64,000 nucleotides of DNA from Pseudomonas sp. MYb60 (GTDB taxonomy: Bacteria > Pseudomonadota > Gammaproteobacteria > Pseudomonadales > Pseudomonadaceae), in NCBI RefSeq assembly GCF_002979555.1, contig NZ_PCOZ01000001.1, positions 1 to 64,000 of the forward strand, written 5' to 3'. Each line of letters starts with the position of its first letter. Within the stretch, counting starts at the first letter, position 1. Of the stretch, positions 18,287 to 28,206 are shown piece by piece. The position numbers and the translations under genes were made by a program. The notes beneath the pieces are model-generated. The model did not search any database, was not told the DNA's origin, and saw only the letters and a list, made by a program, of their open reading frames with translations.

Positions 18287-18422
18287 GCAGGCGTATTTTT
18301 ACGACTTTCGCTGCCGAGTGGTTACTGCCAATTGACTACTCAGTCAGTTATTCCGAATCGCCATTACACTGTTTATTCAAAACAATACCTAGTGCGTCAT
18401 TCGCACTAACTAGGAGAACGGC

Positions 18423-21281
18423 ATGCTTGAGCTCACTGTAGAGCAGATTTCCATGGGCCAGGTGGCTGTGGATAAATCTGCTGCCTTGCACCTGCTCGCT
18501 GAAAAACTGGTGGCCGATGGCCTGGTCGCCGAGGGTTACCTCAGTGGCTTGCAAGCCCGTGAAGCCCAAGGCTCGACCTTCCTCGGCCAAGGTATTGCCA
18601 TCCCCCACGGCACCCCCGAAACCCGCGACCAAGTGTTTTCCACCGGCGTGCGCCTGTTGCAGTTCCCCGAAGGGGTGGACTGGGGCGACGGTCAGATCGT
18701 CTACCTGGCGATCGGCATCGCGGCCAAATCCGACGAACACCTGCGCCTGCTGCAACTGCTCACCCGCGCCCTCGGTGAAACCGACCTCGGCCAGGCCCTG
18801 CGCCGCGCCGGCACGGCCGAAGCCTTGCTGAAACTGCTGCAAGGCGCGCCGCAGGAACTGGCGCTGGATGCACAGATGATCAGCCTTGGCGTGTCCGCCG
18901 ACGATTTCGAAGAGCTGGTGTGGCGCGGCGCCCGCCTGTTGCGCCAGGCCGACTGCGTGAGCAATGGCTTCGCTGCCGTGCTGCAGCAGGTTGATGCGCT
19001 GCCCCTGGGCGATGGCCTGTGGTGGCTGCACAGCGAGCAAACCGTCAAGCGCCCGGGCCTGGCATTCGTCACACCGGACAAACCCATGCGTTACCTCGGC
19101 CAGCCGCTCAATGGCCTGTTCTGCCTGGCCAGCCTCGGTGAAGCCCACCAGGCCTTGCTTGAACGCCTGTGCGCGTTGCTGATCGAAGGCCGTGGCCAGG
19201 AACTCGGTCGCGCCACCAGCAGCCGCGCGGTGCTGGAAGTGCTCGGCGGCGAGCTGCCGCCCGACTGGCCGAATGCCCGCATCACCCTCGCCAACGCCCA
19301 CGGCCTGCATGCGCGCCCGGCGAAGATCCTCGCGCAATTGGCAAAAAGTTTTGACGGCGATATCCGCGTGCGCATTGTCGACGGCCCGGTGGGCGCGGTG
19401 TCGGTGAAAAGCCTGAGTAAACTGCTGAGCCTCGGCGCGCGTCGCGGCCAGGTGCTGGAGTTTGTGGCCGAGCCGACGATTGCGGGCGATGCACTGCCCG
19501 CGTTGTTGGCGGCTGTGGAAGAAGGCCTTGGCGAAGAGGTCGAGCCGTTGCCGACGGTCAGCACCCAACCGACCCCGGTTGAGCGCGAGCCGGTCATCAG
19601 CGCGCCACCGTCCGGCAGCCAGCTCCAGGCCATCGCTGCGGCACCGGGCATCGCCATCGGCCCGGCCCATATTCAGGTTCAGCAGACCTTCGACTACCCG
19701 CTGCGCGGCGAGTCCGCCGCCATCGAACGCCAGCGCCTGCAAGACGCCCTCGCCGAAGTGCGCCGTGATATCCACGGCCTGATCGAACGCAGCCAGGCCA
19801 AGGCGATCCGCGAGATTTTCATCACCCACCAGGAAATGCTCGACGACCCGGAACTCACCGACGAAGTCGACACCCGCCTCAAGCAGGGCGAGAGCGCCGA
19901 GGCGGCGTGGATGAGCGTCATCGAAGCCGCCGCCAAGCAGCAGGAATCGTTGCAGGACGCCCTGCTCGCCGAGCGTGCCGCCGACCTGCGTGACATTGGC
20001 CGCCGCGTGCTGGCGCAACTGTGCGGTGTTGAAACCGCCCAAGAGCCGAGCGAGCCTTACATTCTGGTGATGGACGAGGTTGGCCCGTCGGACGTTGCGC
20101 GTCTGGACCCGACCCGTGTTGCTGGCATCCTCACTGCCCGTGGCGGTGCGACGGCCCACAGCGCCATCGTCGCGCGTGCCCTCGGCATCCCCGCGCTGGT
20201 TGGCGCTGGCGCGGCGGTATTGCTGCTGACGTCGGGTACGCCGCTGCTGCTGGATGGCCAGCGCGGTCGCCTGCACGTGGACCCCGACGGCGCCACCCTG
20301 CAGCGTGCCACCGTCGAGCGCGACACCCGCGAGCAACGCCTGCAGGCCGCTTCGGCCCAGCGCCACGAACCGGCGCTGACCCGCGACGGTCACGCGGTGG
20401 AAGTGTTCGCCAACATCGGCGAGAGCGCCGGGGTGGCCAGCGCGGTGGAGCAGGGCGCCGAAGGCATTGGCCTGCTGCGTACCGAGCTGATTTTCATGGC
20501 CCACCCGCAAGCGCCGGACGAAGCCACCCAGGAAGCCGAGTACCGCCGCGTGCTCGACGGCCTCGGTGGGCGCCCGCTGGTGGTACGCACCCTCGACGTG
20601 GGCGGCGACAAGCCGTTGCCGTACTGGCCGATTGCAGAGGAAGAAAACCCCTTCCTCGGTGTGCGCGGCATTCGCCTGACCCTGCAACGCCCGCAGATCA
20701 TGGAAGCGCAGTTGCGTGCGCTGCTGCGCTCGGCGGATAACCGTCCGCTGCGCATCATGTTCCCCATGGTGGGCAGCGTCGATGAGTGGCGCGCCGCCCG
20801 CGACATGACCGAGCGCCTGCGCCTGGAAATCCCGGTGGCCGACTTGCAACTGGGCATCATGATCGAAGTGCCGTCCGCCGCCCTGCTCGCGCCGGTGCTG
20901 GCCAAGGAGGTCGACTTCTTCAGTGTCGGCACCAACGACCTGACGCAGTACACCCTGGCCATCGACCGTGGCCACCCGACCCTGTCAGCGCAGGCCGATG
21001 GCCTGCACCCGGCGGTGCTGCAATTGATCGACATCACCGTGCGCGCCGCCCATGCCCATGGCAAATGGGTCGGTGTGTGCGGCGAGCTGGCGGCCGACCC
21101 ACTGGCCGTGCCCGTGCTGGTCGGCCTGGGAGTGGATGAGTTGAGCGTGTCGGCCCGCAGCATTCCCGAAGTGAAGGCGCGAGTGCGCGAATTCAGTCTG
21201 AGCCAGGCCCGGGACCTGGCGCAACACGCACTGGCGGTGGGCTCGCCCGCCGACGTGCGCGCCCTTGTGGAGGCCGTGTAA
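18423..21281 (+). CDS. fruB: Fructose PTS multiphosphoryl transfer protein (EIIA-HPr-EI)
   Basis: 952 residues. It relays phosphate from PEP to the fructose EIIB. The EIIA domain occupies residues 1-145 with phospho-His62 (AIPHGTPE). A second, EIIA-like segment (about 155-255) lacks that histidine motif. HPr spans about 284-370 with His296 in GLHARPA. Enzyme I runs from about 402 to the end with His579 in GGATAHS and the PEP-binding PSAALLAPVLAKEVDFFSVGTNDLTQY. GGAG precedes the ATG. It is the first gene of fruBKA and is under Cra control. Confidence 0.96.
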   Translation: MLELTVEQISMGQVAVDKSAALHLLAEKLVADGLVAEGYLSGLQAREAQGSTFLGQGIAIPHGTPETRDQVFSTGVRLLQFPEGVDWGDGQIVYLAIGIAAKSDEHLRLLQLLTRALGETDLGQALRRAGTAEALLKLLQGAPQELALDAQMISLGVSADDFEELVWRGARLLRQADCVSNGFAAVLQQVDALPLGDGLWWLHSEQTVKRPGLAFVTPDKPMRYLGQPLNGLFCLASLGEAHQALLERLCALLIEGRGQELGRATSSRAVLEVLGGELPPDWPNARITLANAHGLHARPAKILAQLAKSFDGDIRVRIVDGPVGAVSVKSLSKLLSLGARRGQVLEFVAEPTIAGDALPALLAAVEEGLGEEVEPLPTVSTQPTPVEREPVISAPPSGSQLQAIAAAPGIAIGPAHIQVQQTFDYPLRGESAAIERQRLQDALAEVRRDIHGLIERSQAKAIREIFITHQEMLDDPELTDEVDTRLKQGESAEAAWMSVIEAAAKQQESLQDALLAERAADLRDIGRRVLAQLCGVETAQEPSEPYILVMDEVGPSDVARLDPTRVAGILTARGGATAHSAIVARALGIPALVGAGAAVLLLTSGTPLLLDGQRGRLHVDPDGATLQRATVERDTREQRLQAASAQRHEPALTRDGHAVEVFANIGESAGVASAVEQGAEGIGLLRTELIFMAHPQAPDEATQEAEYRRVLDGLGGRPLVVRTLDVGGDKPLPYWPIAEEENPFLGVRGIRLTLQRPQIMEAQLRALLRSADNRPLRIMFPMVGSVDEWRAARDMTERLRLEIPVADLQLGIMIEVPSAALLAPVLAKEVDFFSVGTNDLTQYTLAIDRGHPTLSAQADGLHPAVLQLIDITVRAAHAHGKWVGVCGELAADPLAVPVLVGLGVDELSVSARSIPEVKARVREFSLSQARDLAQHALAVGSPADVRALVEAV

Positions 21282-22202
21282 ATGGCAAGGATTCTGACCC
21301 TGACGCTGAACCCTGCGTTGGACGTGACGGTATGCATGGCGCGTCTGGAACCGGGCGCAGTCAACCGCAGTGAAAATGTGCTGACCCACGCTGCCGGCAA
21401 GGGCGTGAATGTGGCGCAGGTGTTGGCTGATCTGGGGCATCAGGTGAGTGTTGGCGGTTTTCTCGGTGCGGAAAATCCGCAGGCGTTCAACGCCCTGATC
21501 GACCGCCGTAGTTTTGGCGATGCGTTTATCCGTGTGGCGGGTGAAACCCGCAGCAATATCAAGATTGCCGAACAGGATGGGCGGGTCACCGACATCAATG
21601 CCCCGGGGCCGTTTGTGGATGAGCGGGCGCAACAAGAACTGCTCGAGATGGTCGCGATCGTCGGCCCTGAATTCGACGCGGTGGTCGTCGCCGGCAGTCT
21701 GCCGCGCGGTGTCAGCCCGCAGTGGTTTCAAGGCTTGCTGGAAAAACTGAAAAGCCTCGGTTTGAAAGTCGCCCTGGACACCAGCGGCGAAGCCCTGCGC
21801 GCCGGCCTGAAGGCCGGCCCGTGGCTGGTCAAACCCAATACCGAAGAACTGGCCGATGCCCTGGGTAATGCCCCGGACGCAATCAGCCAGCTTCATCGAC
21901 AAGGCGTTGAACATGTGGTGGTGTCCGACGGCGCTGCCGGGGTGAATTGGTACCGCGCGGGTGCCGCGCTGCATGCCACGCCGCCCAAGGTGACAGTCGC
22001 CAGTACCGTGGGCGCGGGCGACTCGTTGCTGGCCGGCATGCTTCACGGATTGCTCAGTGGCGACACACCCGAGCAGACCCTGCGCCGTGCCACTGCAATT
22101 GCCGCGATGGCGGTGACGCAGATCGGTTTTGGCATCAGCGATGACGCGCAGTTGGCGCGTCTCGAAAGCGGCGTCGCAGTGCGCGCGCTGACAGAACAAT
22201 AA
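21282..22202 (+). CDS. fruK: 1-phosphofructokinase
   Basis: 306 residues. PfkB-family sugar kinase that makes fructose-1,6-bisphosphate from the fructose-1-phosphate delivered by FruA. The motif AAGKGVNVAQVLADLG is near residue 38. The catalytic STVGAGDSLLAG, with its Asp base, is near residue 250. Its ATG follows the fruB stop with no gap, indicating coupled translation. Its activity sets the level of the Cra effector fructose-1-phosphate. Confidence 0.95.
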   Translation: MARILTLTLNPALDVTVCMARLEPGAVNRSENVLTHAAGKGVNVAQVLADLGHQVSVGGFLGAENPQAFNALIDRRSFGDAFIRVAGETRSNIKIAEQDGRVTDINAPGPFVDERAQQELLEMVAIVGPEFDAVVVAGSLPRGVSPQWFQGLLEKLKSLGLKVALDTSGEALRAGLKAGPWLVKPNTEELADALGNAPDAISQLHRQGVEHVVVSDGAAGVNWYRAGAALHATPPKVTVASTVGAGDSLLAGMLHGLLSGDTPEQTLRRATAIAAMAVTQIGFGISDDAQLARLESGVAVRALTEQ

Positions 22203-22213
22203 GAGGGTTTGTG

Positions 22214-23923
22214 ATGAAGTTAGCCATTGTTACTGCCTGCCCGAACGGGATGGTCACCAGTGTGCTGTGCGCCCGCTTGTTGGACGCCGCCGCGCAACGC
22301 CAGGGCTGGAGCACCAGCGTCGAAGTGGTCGACGTGCAGCGCCCGGAGCGTCAGCTGTCCCAGGCCACTATCGATGCGGCCGAATGGGTGTTGCTGGTCA
22401 GCAGCACCCCGGTGGATATGCAGCGCTTTGTCGGCAAACGTGTGTTCCAGAGCACCCCGGCGTTGGCGCTGGCGGATGTGGAAGCCGTGTTGCGCCGTGG
22501 CGCCGAAGAGGCCCAGGTGTGGGTTGCATCTGAGCAGGCCGCGAAGAATGCGCCGCGCATCGTCGCTGTCACCGCGTGCCCGACCGGCGTGGCCCATACC
22601 TTCATGGCCGCCGAGGCGTTGCAGCAAACCGCCAAGCGCCTGGGCTACGACCTGCAAGTCGAGACGCAGGGCTCGGTGGGGGCGCGTACGCCATTGAGTC
22701 CGCAGGCGATTGCCGAGGCCGACGTGGTGCTGCTGGCGGCGGATATCGAGGTCGCGACCGAGCGCTTTGCTGGCAAGAAGATTTATCGCTGTGGCACCGG
22801 CATTGCCCTCAAGCAATCCGAAGCCACCTTGAACAAGGCCCTGGCCGAAGGCGTGGTGGAAAGCACCGGCAGCGTGGCAGTGGCCAAGTCGGAAAAGACC
22901 GGCGTGTACAAACACCTGCTCACTGGCGTGTCGTTCATGTTGCCGATGGTGGTGGCGGGCGGGTTGTTGATCGCCTTGTCGTTTGTGTTCGGCATCCAGG
23001 CGTTTGAACAGCCGGGGACCCTCGCGGCGGCGCTGAAATCGGTTGGCGACCAGGCCTTCATGTTGATGGTGCCGTTGCTCGCCGGCTACATCGCCTACTC
23101 CATTGCCGACCGCCCCGCGCTGGCGCCAGGGATGATCGGCGGGTTGCTGGCGACGACCCTGGGCGCAGGCTTCATCGGCGGGATCTTCGCCGGTTTCCTC
23201 GCCGGGTATTGCGTCAAGTTGATCACCCGTGGCGTGCGCTTGCCACAGAGCCTGGATGCGCTCAAGCCGATCCTGATCATCCCGTTGCTGGCGAGCCTGT
23301 TCACTGGCCTGGCGATGATCTACCTGGTGGGGCCACCGGTGGCGCGCATGCTGGTGGGCCTGACCGACTTCCTCAGCACCATGGGCACCACCAACGCGGT
23401 GCTGCTGGGCATCTTGTTGGGCGGCATGATGTGCGTCGATCTGGGCGGGCCAATCAACAAGGCGGCCTACGCGTTCTCGGTCGGCCTGCTGGCGGCCCAC
23501 AGCGGCGCACCGATGGCGGCGACGATGGCGGCCGGCATGGTGCCGCCAATCGGCATGGGCATCGCGACCTTCCTGGCACGCCGCAAGTTTGCCCAGACCG
23601 AACGCGAGGCGGGCAAGGCCGCGATGATCCTGGGCATGTGCTTTATCTCCGAAGGCGCGATCCCGTTTGCCGCCAAGGACCCGCTGCGGGTGATCCCGTC
23701 CAGCGTGGTAGGCGGCGCGTTGACCGGCGCGTTGTCGATGTACTTCGGCTGCAAACTGGCCGCGCCCCACGGCGGGTTGTTTGTGTTGGTGATTCCGAAT
23801 GCGATGAACCATGCGCTGCTGTACTTGCTGGCGATTGTTGCCGGTAGTGTGCTGACCGGCCTGGTGTATGCGCTGATCAAGCGCCCGGAAGCGGTCGAGC
23901 TGACTGTCGCACCGGTGTCATAA
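22214..23923 (+). CDS. fruA: Fructose PTS permease EIIB'-EIIB-EIIC
   Basis: 569 residues, inner membrane. It imports fructose and phosphorylates it at C1. The N-terminal EIIB' copy (residues 1-105) begins AIVTACPNGMVTS. The functional EIIB carries Cys122 in VTACPTGVAHTF. The EIIC domain (from about 225) has eight to ten helices, including LTGVSFMLPMVVAGGLLIAL. The ATG at 22214 is preferred over the GTG one codon earlier because GAGGG then has proper spacing. It is the last gene of the fru operon. Confidence 0.94.
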   Translation: MKLAIVTACPNGMVTSVLCARLLDAAAQRQGWSTSVEVVDVQRPERQLSQATIDAAEWVLLVSSTPVDMQRFVGKRVFQSTPALALADVEAVLRRGAEEAQVWVASEQAAKNAPRIVAVTACPTGVAHTFMAAEALQQTAKRLGYDLQVETQGSVGARTPLSPQAIAEADVVLLAADIEVATERFAGKKIYRCGTGIALKQSEATLNKALAEGVVESTGSVAVAKSEKTGVYKHLLTGVSFMLPMVVAGGLLIALSFVFGIQAFEQPGTLAAALKSVGDQAFMLMVPLLAGYIAYSIADRPALAPGMIGGLLATTLGAGFIGGIFAGFLAGYCVKLITRGVRLPQSLDALKPILIIPLLASLFTGLAMIYLVGPPVARMLVGLTDFLSTMGTTNAVLLGILLGGMMCVDLGGPINKAAYAFSVGLLAAHSGAPMAATMAAGMVPPIGMGIATFLARRKFAQTEREAGKAAMILGMCFISEGAIPFAAKDPLRVIPSSVVGGALTGALSMYFGCKLAAPHGGLFVLVIPNAMNHALLYLLAIVAGSVLTGLVYALIKRPEAVELTVAPVS

Positions 23924-23967
23924 CTCCATGCTTTAGTGGCCCTTTTGATACTCAAGAGGGCACCTGC

Positions 23968-25509
23968 ATGAGCCACTTCGATCTCGGCCGTCGCCGCGTG
24001 ATGCAAGCCGTCGGCGCCGGGTTGTTGCTACCGGGGCTGGCACCGGCGGTGATCGCGTCGGTCAAGGATCGGCCGCAACTCACCGATGGCGTGCAGTCCG
24101 GCGACCTGCTGGGCGACCGCGCCATGGTCTGGAGCCGTGCCGACCGACCGGCGCGGATGGTGGTGGAGTGGGACACCCGCAGCGTATTCAGTAACCCGCG
24201 CAAACTCGTCTCCGCCCTGGCTGACAGCCGCACCGACTTTACCGCCCGCGTCGACCTCACCGGGCTGCCCGCCGACCAGGCGATTTTTTACCGCGTGCTC
24301 TTCGAAGACGCCCAGACTGGCGTCGCCAGCGAACCCTGGTTCGGCCACCTGCGCAGTGCCCCGCAACAGCGTCGCGATATCCGTTTTGTGTGGAGCGGCG
24401 ACACCGTCGGCCAGGGCTTCGGCATCAACCCCGACATCGGCGGCATGCGCATCTACGAAGCCATGCGTTTGCGCCTGCCAGACTTCTTTATCCACAGCGG
24501 CGACACCATCTACGCCGACGGCCCGGTACCCGCGCAGTTGACCACCGAAGGCGGTCGCATCTGGCGCAACATCACCACCGAAGCCAAGAGCAAAGTCGCC
24601 GAAACCCTCGATGAATATCGTGGCAACTACCGCTACAACCTGCTGGACGAAAACGTGCGCCGCTTCAATGCCGAGGTGCCGCAGATCTGGCAGTGGGACG
24701 ACCACGAGGTGGTGAACAACTGGTCGCCGAGCAAGCAACTGGACGAGCGCTACCAGACCAAGGACATCAACACCCTGGTGGGCCGCGCTCGCCAGGCCTG
24801 GCTGGAATATTCGCCCATGCGCCGACAAGCCGCCGATGGTGGCGGGCGCATCTATCGCAAGCTCAGCTATGGCCCGCTGCTGGATGTGTTCGTGCTGGAC
24901 ATGCGCAGCTATCGCGGACCGAATGACGACAATCTGGGTGGCGAAAAGCCCTTCCTCGGTCGTGAGCAACTGGACTGGCTCAAGCGTGAACTCAAGGGCT
25001 CCCAGGCGCAGTGGAAAGTCATCGCCGCCGACATGCCCATCGGCCTTGGCGTACCCGACGGCGAAGTCAGCCCCGGCGTGGCGCGTTGGGAGGCCATCGC
25101 CAACAACGATCCGGGTGCGCCCCAGGGCCGTGAAGTGGAAATCGCCGAGCTGCTGGGATTCCTGAGGGCGCAGAAGGTACGCAACCACCTGTGGCTGACC
25201 GCCGATGTGCACTACTGCGCGGCGCATCACTACCACCCGGATCGTGCGGCATTCCAGGATTTCGAGCCGTTCTGGGAGTTTGTTGCCGGGCCTTTGAATG
25301 CGGGGAGTTTCGGGCCCAATCCGCTGGATAAAACCTTTGGGCCCGAGGTGGTGTTCGAGAAGGCGCCTGCGGCGCAGAACACCTCGCCATTTGCCGGTTT
25401 TCAGTTTTTTGGCGAGGTGAATATCGATGGGCAGACGGCGGAGTTGACGGTGACGTTGCGGGATCTGGATGGTGTCTCGGTGTTCCAGCAAAAACTCCAG
25501 CCGACTTAA
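23968..25509 (+). CDS. phoD: Alkaline phosphatase D family protein (PhoD-like), Tat-exported
   Basis: 513 residues. An N-terminal twin-arginine-like signal (GRRRVMQAVGAGLLLPGLAPAVIA) points to export of a folded metalloenzyme to the periplasm. The PhoD core follows, with metal-site segments FVWSGDT, FIHSGDTIYADG, QIWQWDDHEVVNNW and LTADVHYCAAHHY. PhoD enzymes are phosphodiesterases/phosphomonoesterases, usually requiring Ca and Fe. An AAGAGGGCACC ribosome site precedes the ATG. No PhoB box is evident upstream, so phosphate control cannot be inferred. It stands alone between fruA and the convergent iron reductase gene. Confidence 0.88.
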   Translation: MSHFDLGRRRVMQAVGAGLLLPGLAPAVIASVKDRPQLTDGVQSGDLLGDRAMVWSRADRPARMVVEWDTRSVFSNPRKLVSALADSRTDFTARVDLTGLPADQAIFYRVLFEDAQTGVASEPWFGHLRSAPQQRRDIRFVWSGDTVGQGFGINPDIGGMRIYEAMRLRLPDFFIHSGDTIYADGPVPAQLTTEGGRIWRNITTEAKSKVAETLDEYRGNYRYNLLDENVRRFNAEVPQIWQWDDHEVVNNWSPSKQLDERYQTKDINTLVGRARQAWLEYSPMRRQAADGGGRIYRKLSYGPLLDVFVLDMRSYRGPNDDNLGGEKPFLGREQLDWLKRELKGSQAQWKVIAADMPIGLGVPDGEVSPGVARWEAIANNDPGAPQGREVEIAELLGFLRAQKVRNHLWLTADVHYCAAHHYHPDRAAFQDFEPFWEFVAGPLNAGSFGPNPLDKTFGPEVVFEKAPAAQNTSPFAGFQFFGEVNIDGQTAELTVTLRDLDGVSVFQQKLQPT

Positions 25510-25546
25510 CCTGAAAGGCAGTCAAACCAGCTCCCACAGGTGTTAG

Positions 25547-28072
25547 TCAGTATACGTCCCGGCGATAGCGGCCCTGTTCGATCAATCGCTCCACGGCGTC
25601 ACTACCGAGGATGTCCACTAACGCCTGGTCTACTCCAGCCGCCATCCCTTGCAGGCTCCCGCACACATAAATCGCCGCGCCTTCGCCCAGCCATTTACGC
25701 AGTACTTCGGCCGATTCGCGCAGGCGATCCTGCACATAGATCTTTTCCTCCTGGTCGCGGGAAAACGCCAGGTCCAGCAGCGCCAGATCGCCGCTGGCCA
25801 GCCAGCCTTGCAGCTCGTCCTGGCAGAGGAAGTCGTGGGCGATATTGCGTTCGCCGAACAGCAGCCAGTTGCGCTGCTGGCCATCGGCAATTCGCGCCTT
25901 GAGCAGGCTGCGCAGGCCGGCAATGCCGGTGCCATTGCCCAGCAGGATCATTGGCACCGGCGCGTCGGGCAGGTGGAAACCGCTGTTGCGGCGCAGGCGC
26001 AGGCTGATGGCCGAACCGATGGCCGCGTGTTCGGTGAGCCAACCGGAACCCAGGCCGAGGCTGCCGTCCGGGTGGCGCTCCTGGCGCACGATCAGCTCCA
26101 GCACGCCATCGCTGGCAATCGAGGCGATGGAGTATTCGCGCATGCCCAAGGGCACCAGAGCATCCACCAGCGCCTGCGCGTGCAGGCCCACCAGGTGAGC
26201 GCGATGGGTCGGCAGCTGGCGCGTGGCCAGGGCCTGGTCGAGGGTCTGCGCCAGGCCGTCGATCACTACGCCCTGGGTGCCTGACAACCCCAGGCCTTCG
26301 AGGAAGTGCTCGATGGCCCACGGGCAGTTGCGTGGCAGCACTTCCACCAGGTCGCCGGCGTGCCAGGTGTGTGGGGACGGCGCAGTGAGGCCCAGCAGGT
26401 AGACGTCGGAACCGCTGCTGTTGGAATTGAGCAGGCGGCGTTGGGCCAGGGTCCAGTTTTCGTACTGGGCGGTGGGCCATGCGGCGGTCGGCGCCTGGCC
26501 GGTGAGCTGGCCCAGTTGTTGTTGCCAGTGGAGCAGGGCAGCGGTGTCGCCGCTGTCCACTTCCACCGGGGCGAACAAGGCGTTGCCGCCTTGATGGGTC
26601 AGCCAGAAATGCAGGCGGCGGGCAAAGCCACAGAAGTGTGCGTACTGGCGATCGCCCAGGGCCAGCACCGAATAGTTCAGGCCCTTGAGGGACAGGTCCT
26701 GGCCGAGCACGCTGCGCTCGAACCCCCGGGCGCTGTCGGGGGCTTCGCCATCACCGAAGGTGCTGACCACGAACAGTGCATTTTCTGACTGACGCAGGTC
26801 GTCCTGGCTGACGCTACCCAAGGCTTGCACCTTCACCGGCAAACCGGCGGCCTGCAACTGGCCGGCCGTTTGCCATGCCAGCTGTTCGGCAAAACCGCTC
26901 TGGCTGGCGAAGCCGATCAGCCACGCCGGGGCATCGCTGTGGTTGGCACCGAGGCCTTTGCGGGCGTCGCGCACCTGACGTTTTTTGCGGCGGCGGTCCA
27001 GGTACAGCAGCCAGCCGGTGATGAAGAACAGCGGCATCAGCACCGAGCTGACGGTGAGGAGAATGCGTCCGACCAGGCCGAAGTAACTGCCGGTGTGCAG
27101 TGCATAGACGCTGGTGAGCAGCTGCGAGCCGAGGGTTTTGCTGGCATACCGGTCGTGGGATTTGACCTCGCCGGTGGCTGGGTCCAGGTTGATCTGGTTC
27201 AGCGCACGGTCGTGGGGCGAGTTTTCCAGCAGGTAGTAGACGGTGGCCGGTTGCCCGGCGACGCCCGGCATGCGGATGTTATAGGCGCTCAAGCCTGGGC
27301 CGGCGTTGCTGTAGATGCTGCTCCAGATCGCGTCGTAGTTGGCCACCGGCGCCGCTCCCTCGGGCGCGGGGCCGCGCTTGCGAACGCGCTCGTTTTGCGG
27401 TGCGTCCGACAGCAGTTTGGTCAGGCCCTGGCTGTACCAGTCGTAGGACCAATACAAACCGGTCAATGCCGATAGCAGGTAGGCCAGCAGGCACCAGGTG
27501 CCGAATACCGAGTGCAGGTCCCAATTGAAGGCGCGACCCTTTTTGCGCCAGTCCACTGCCAGCCAGGCACGCCAGCTAGCCACTTGGCGCGGCCAGCGCA
27601 GGTACAGGCCGGAGAGGCAGAAGAACACCAGGATCAGCGTGCAGGCGCCGGTGATGTTGCGCCCGGTATCGCCCATCACCAGGAAACGGTGGAATTGCAG
27701 CAAGAAACCGAAGACGTCCTGGCCCACCACATCGCCCATGTAGTCGCCGGTGTAAGGATCGAAATAGCGCAATTGCCCACGGCGCTCGCCGGGCGGCGGG
27801 GTGAAGAACACACGGGCCGCGTTGCCGCTTTCGCTCTCTACGAACAGCATGGCCACGGCCTTGCCTTCGGTGGCTTCGAGCTTGCGCACCAGTTCGGCAG
27901 GCGGCAGTACGCCGGCTTCGCGTTTTTCCACGGTCAGCACGGTGGGGTTGAGCGCCCGCAGGATTTCATCCTGGAACGACACCGCCGCGCCGGTGATCCC
28001 CATCAAGGCCAGCACCAGCCCGGCGGTGATGCCGAAAAACCAGTGCAACTGGAACAGGGTTTTCTTCAACAC
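25547..28072 (-). CDS. piuB: PepSY-flavodoxin-FNR fusion, putative ferri-siderophore reductase (PiuB-like)
   Basis: 841 residues. The N-terminal part is a PepSY-associated membrane domain with four helices (about 10-35, 145-165, 190-215 and 340-365). It is followed by a flavodoxin domain (about 385-520; [14 protein letters not shown] and [15 protein letters not shown]). A ferredoxin-NADP reductase module completes it (MREYSIAS for [18 protein letters not shown] and [13 protein letters not shown] for NADPH). It would pass NADPH electrons across the inner membrane to release iron from siderophores. It lies downstream of piuA on the same strand, matching PA4513-PA4514 in PAO1 (from memory). Confidence 0.85.
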   Translation of the reverse strand: MLKKTLFQLHWFFGITAGLVLALMGITGAAVSFQDEILRALNPTVLTVEKREAGVLPPAELVRKLEATEGKAVAMLFVESESGNAARVFFTPPPGERRGQLRYFDPYTGDYMGDVVGQDVFGFLLQFHRFLVMGDTGRNITGACTLILVFFCLSGLYLRWPRQVASWRAWLAVDWRKKGRAFNWDLHSVFGTWCLLAYLLSALTGLYWSYDWYSQGLTKLLSDAPQNERVRKRGPAPEGAAPVANYDAIWSSIYSNAGPGLSAYNIRMPGVAGQPATVYYLLENSPHDRALNQINLDPATGEVKSHDRYASKTLGSQLLTSVYALHTGSYFGLVGRILLTVSSVLMPLFFITGWLLYLDRRRKKRQVRDARKGLGANHSDAPAWLIGFASQSGFAEQLAWQTAGQLQAAGLPVKVQALGSVSQDDLRQSENALFVVSTFGDGEAPDSARGFERSVLGQDLSLKGLNYSVLALGDRQYAHFCGFARRLHFWLTHQGGNALFAPVEVDSGDTAALLHWQQQLGQLTGQAPTAAWPTAQYENWTLAQRRLLNSNSSGSDVYLLGLTAPSPHTWHAGDLVEVLPRNCPWAIEHFLEGLGLSGTQGVVIDGLAQTLDQALATRQLPTHRAHLVGLHAQALVDALVPLGMREYSIASIASDGVLELIVRQERHPDGSLGLGSGWLTEHAAIGSAISLRLRRNSGFHLPDAPVPMILLGNGTGIAGLRSLLKARIADGQQRNWLLFGERNIAHDFLCQDELQGWLASGDLALLDLAFSRDQEEKIYVQDRLRESAEVLRKWLGEGAAIYVCGSLQGMAAGVDQALVDILGSDAVERLIEQGRYRRDVY

Positions 28073-28158
28073 GTCTGACCGCCTCGTCTATCTGGGTATG
28101 TAGGACACGGCGCGCATTATGCCGTGGGCTATCGAGAAATATTCTGTTTAACACGCAA

Positions 28159-28187
28159 AAGCCCCACGCATCCGATGCGTGGGGCTT
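28159..28187 (-). terminator. Intrinsic terminator after piuA
   Basis: A perfect 13-bp GC-rich stem (28159-28171 with 28175-28187, loop of three), with a TTTTGCG run in the minus-strand transcript. It lies just after the piuA stop, so piuB downstream probably has its own start or depends on read-through. Confidence 0.8.
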
Positions 28188-28206
28188 GGGGCGATTATCG
28201 ACTGCC

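Noticed and set aside
18348..20975. 875-residue minus-strand frame opposite fruB
   Set aside because: It is a shadow of fruB caused by high GC: low-complexity His/Arg/Gln-rich sequence, no family features, while fruB shows three intact domains in the other direction.
22220..23812. 530-residue minus-strand frame opposite fruA
   Set aside because: Same reason: an antisense GC artefact to a clear EIIBC protein, with His/Gln/Arg-rich composition.
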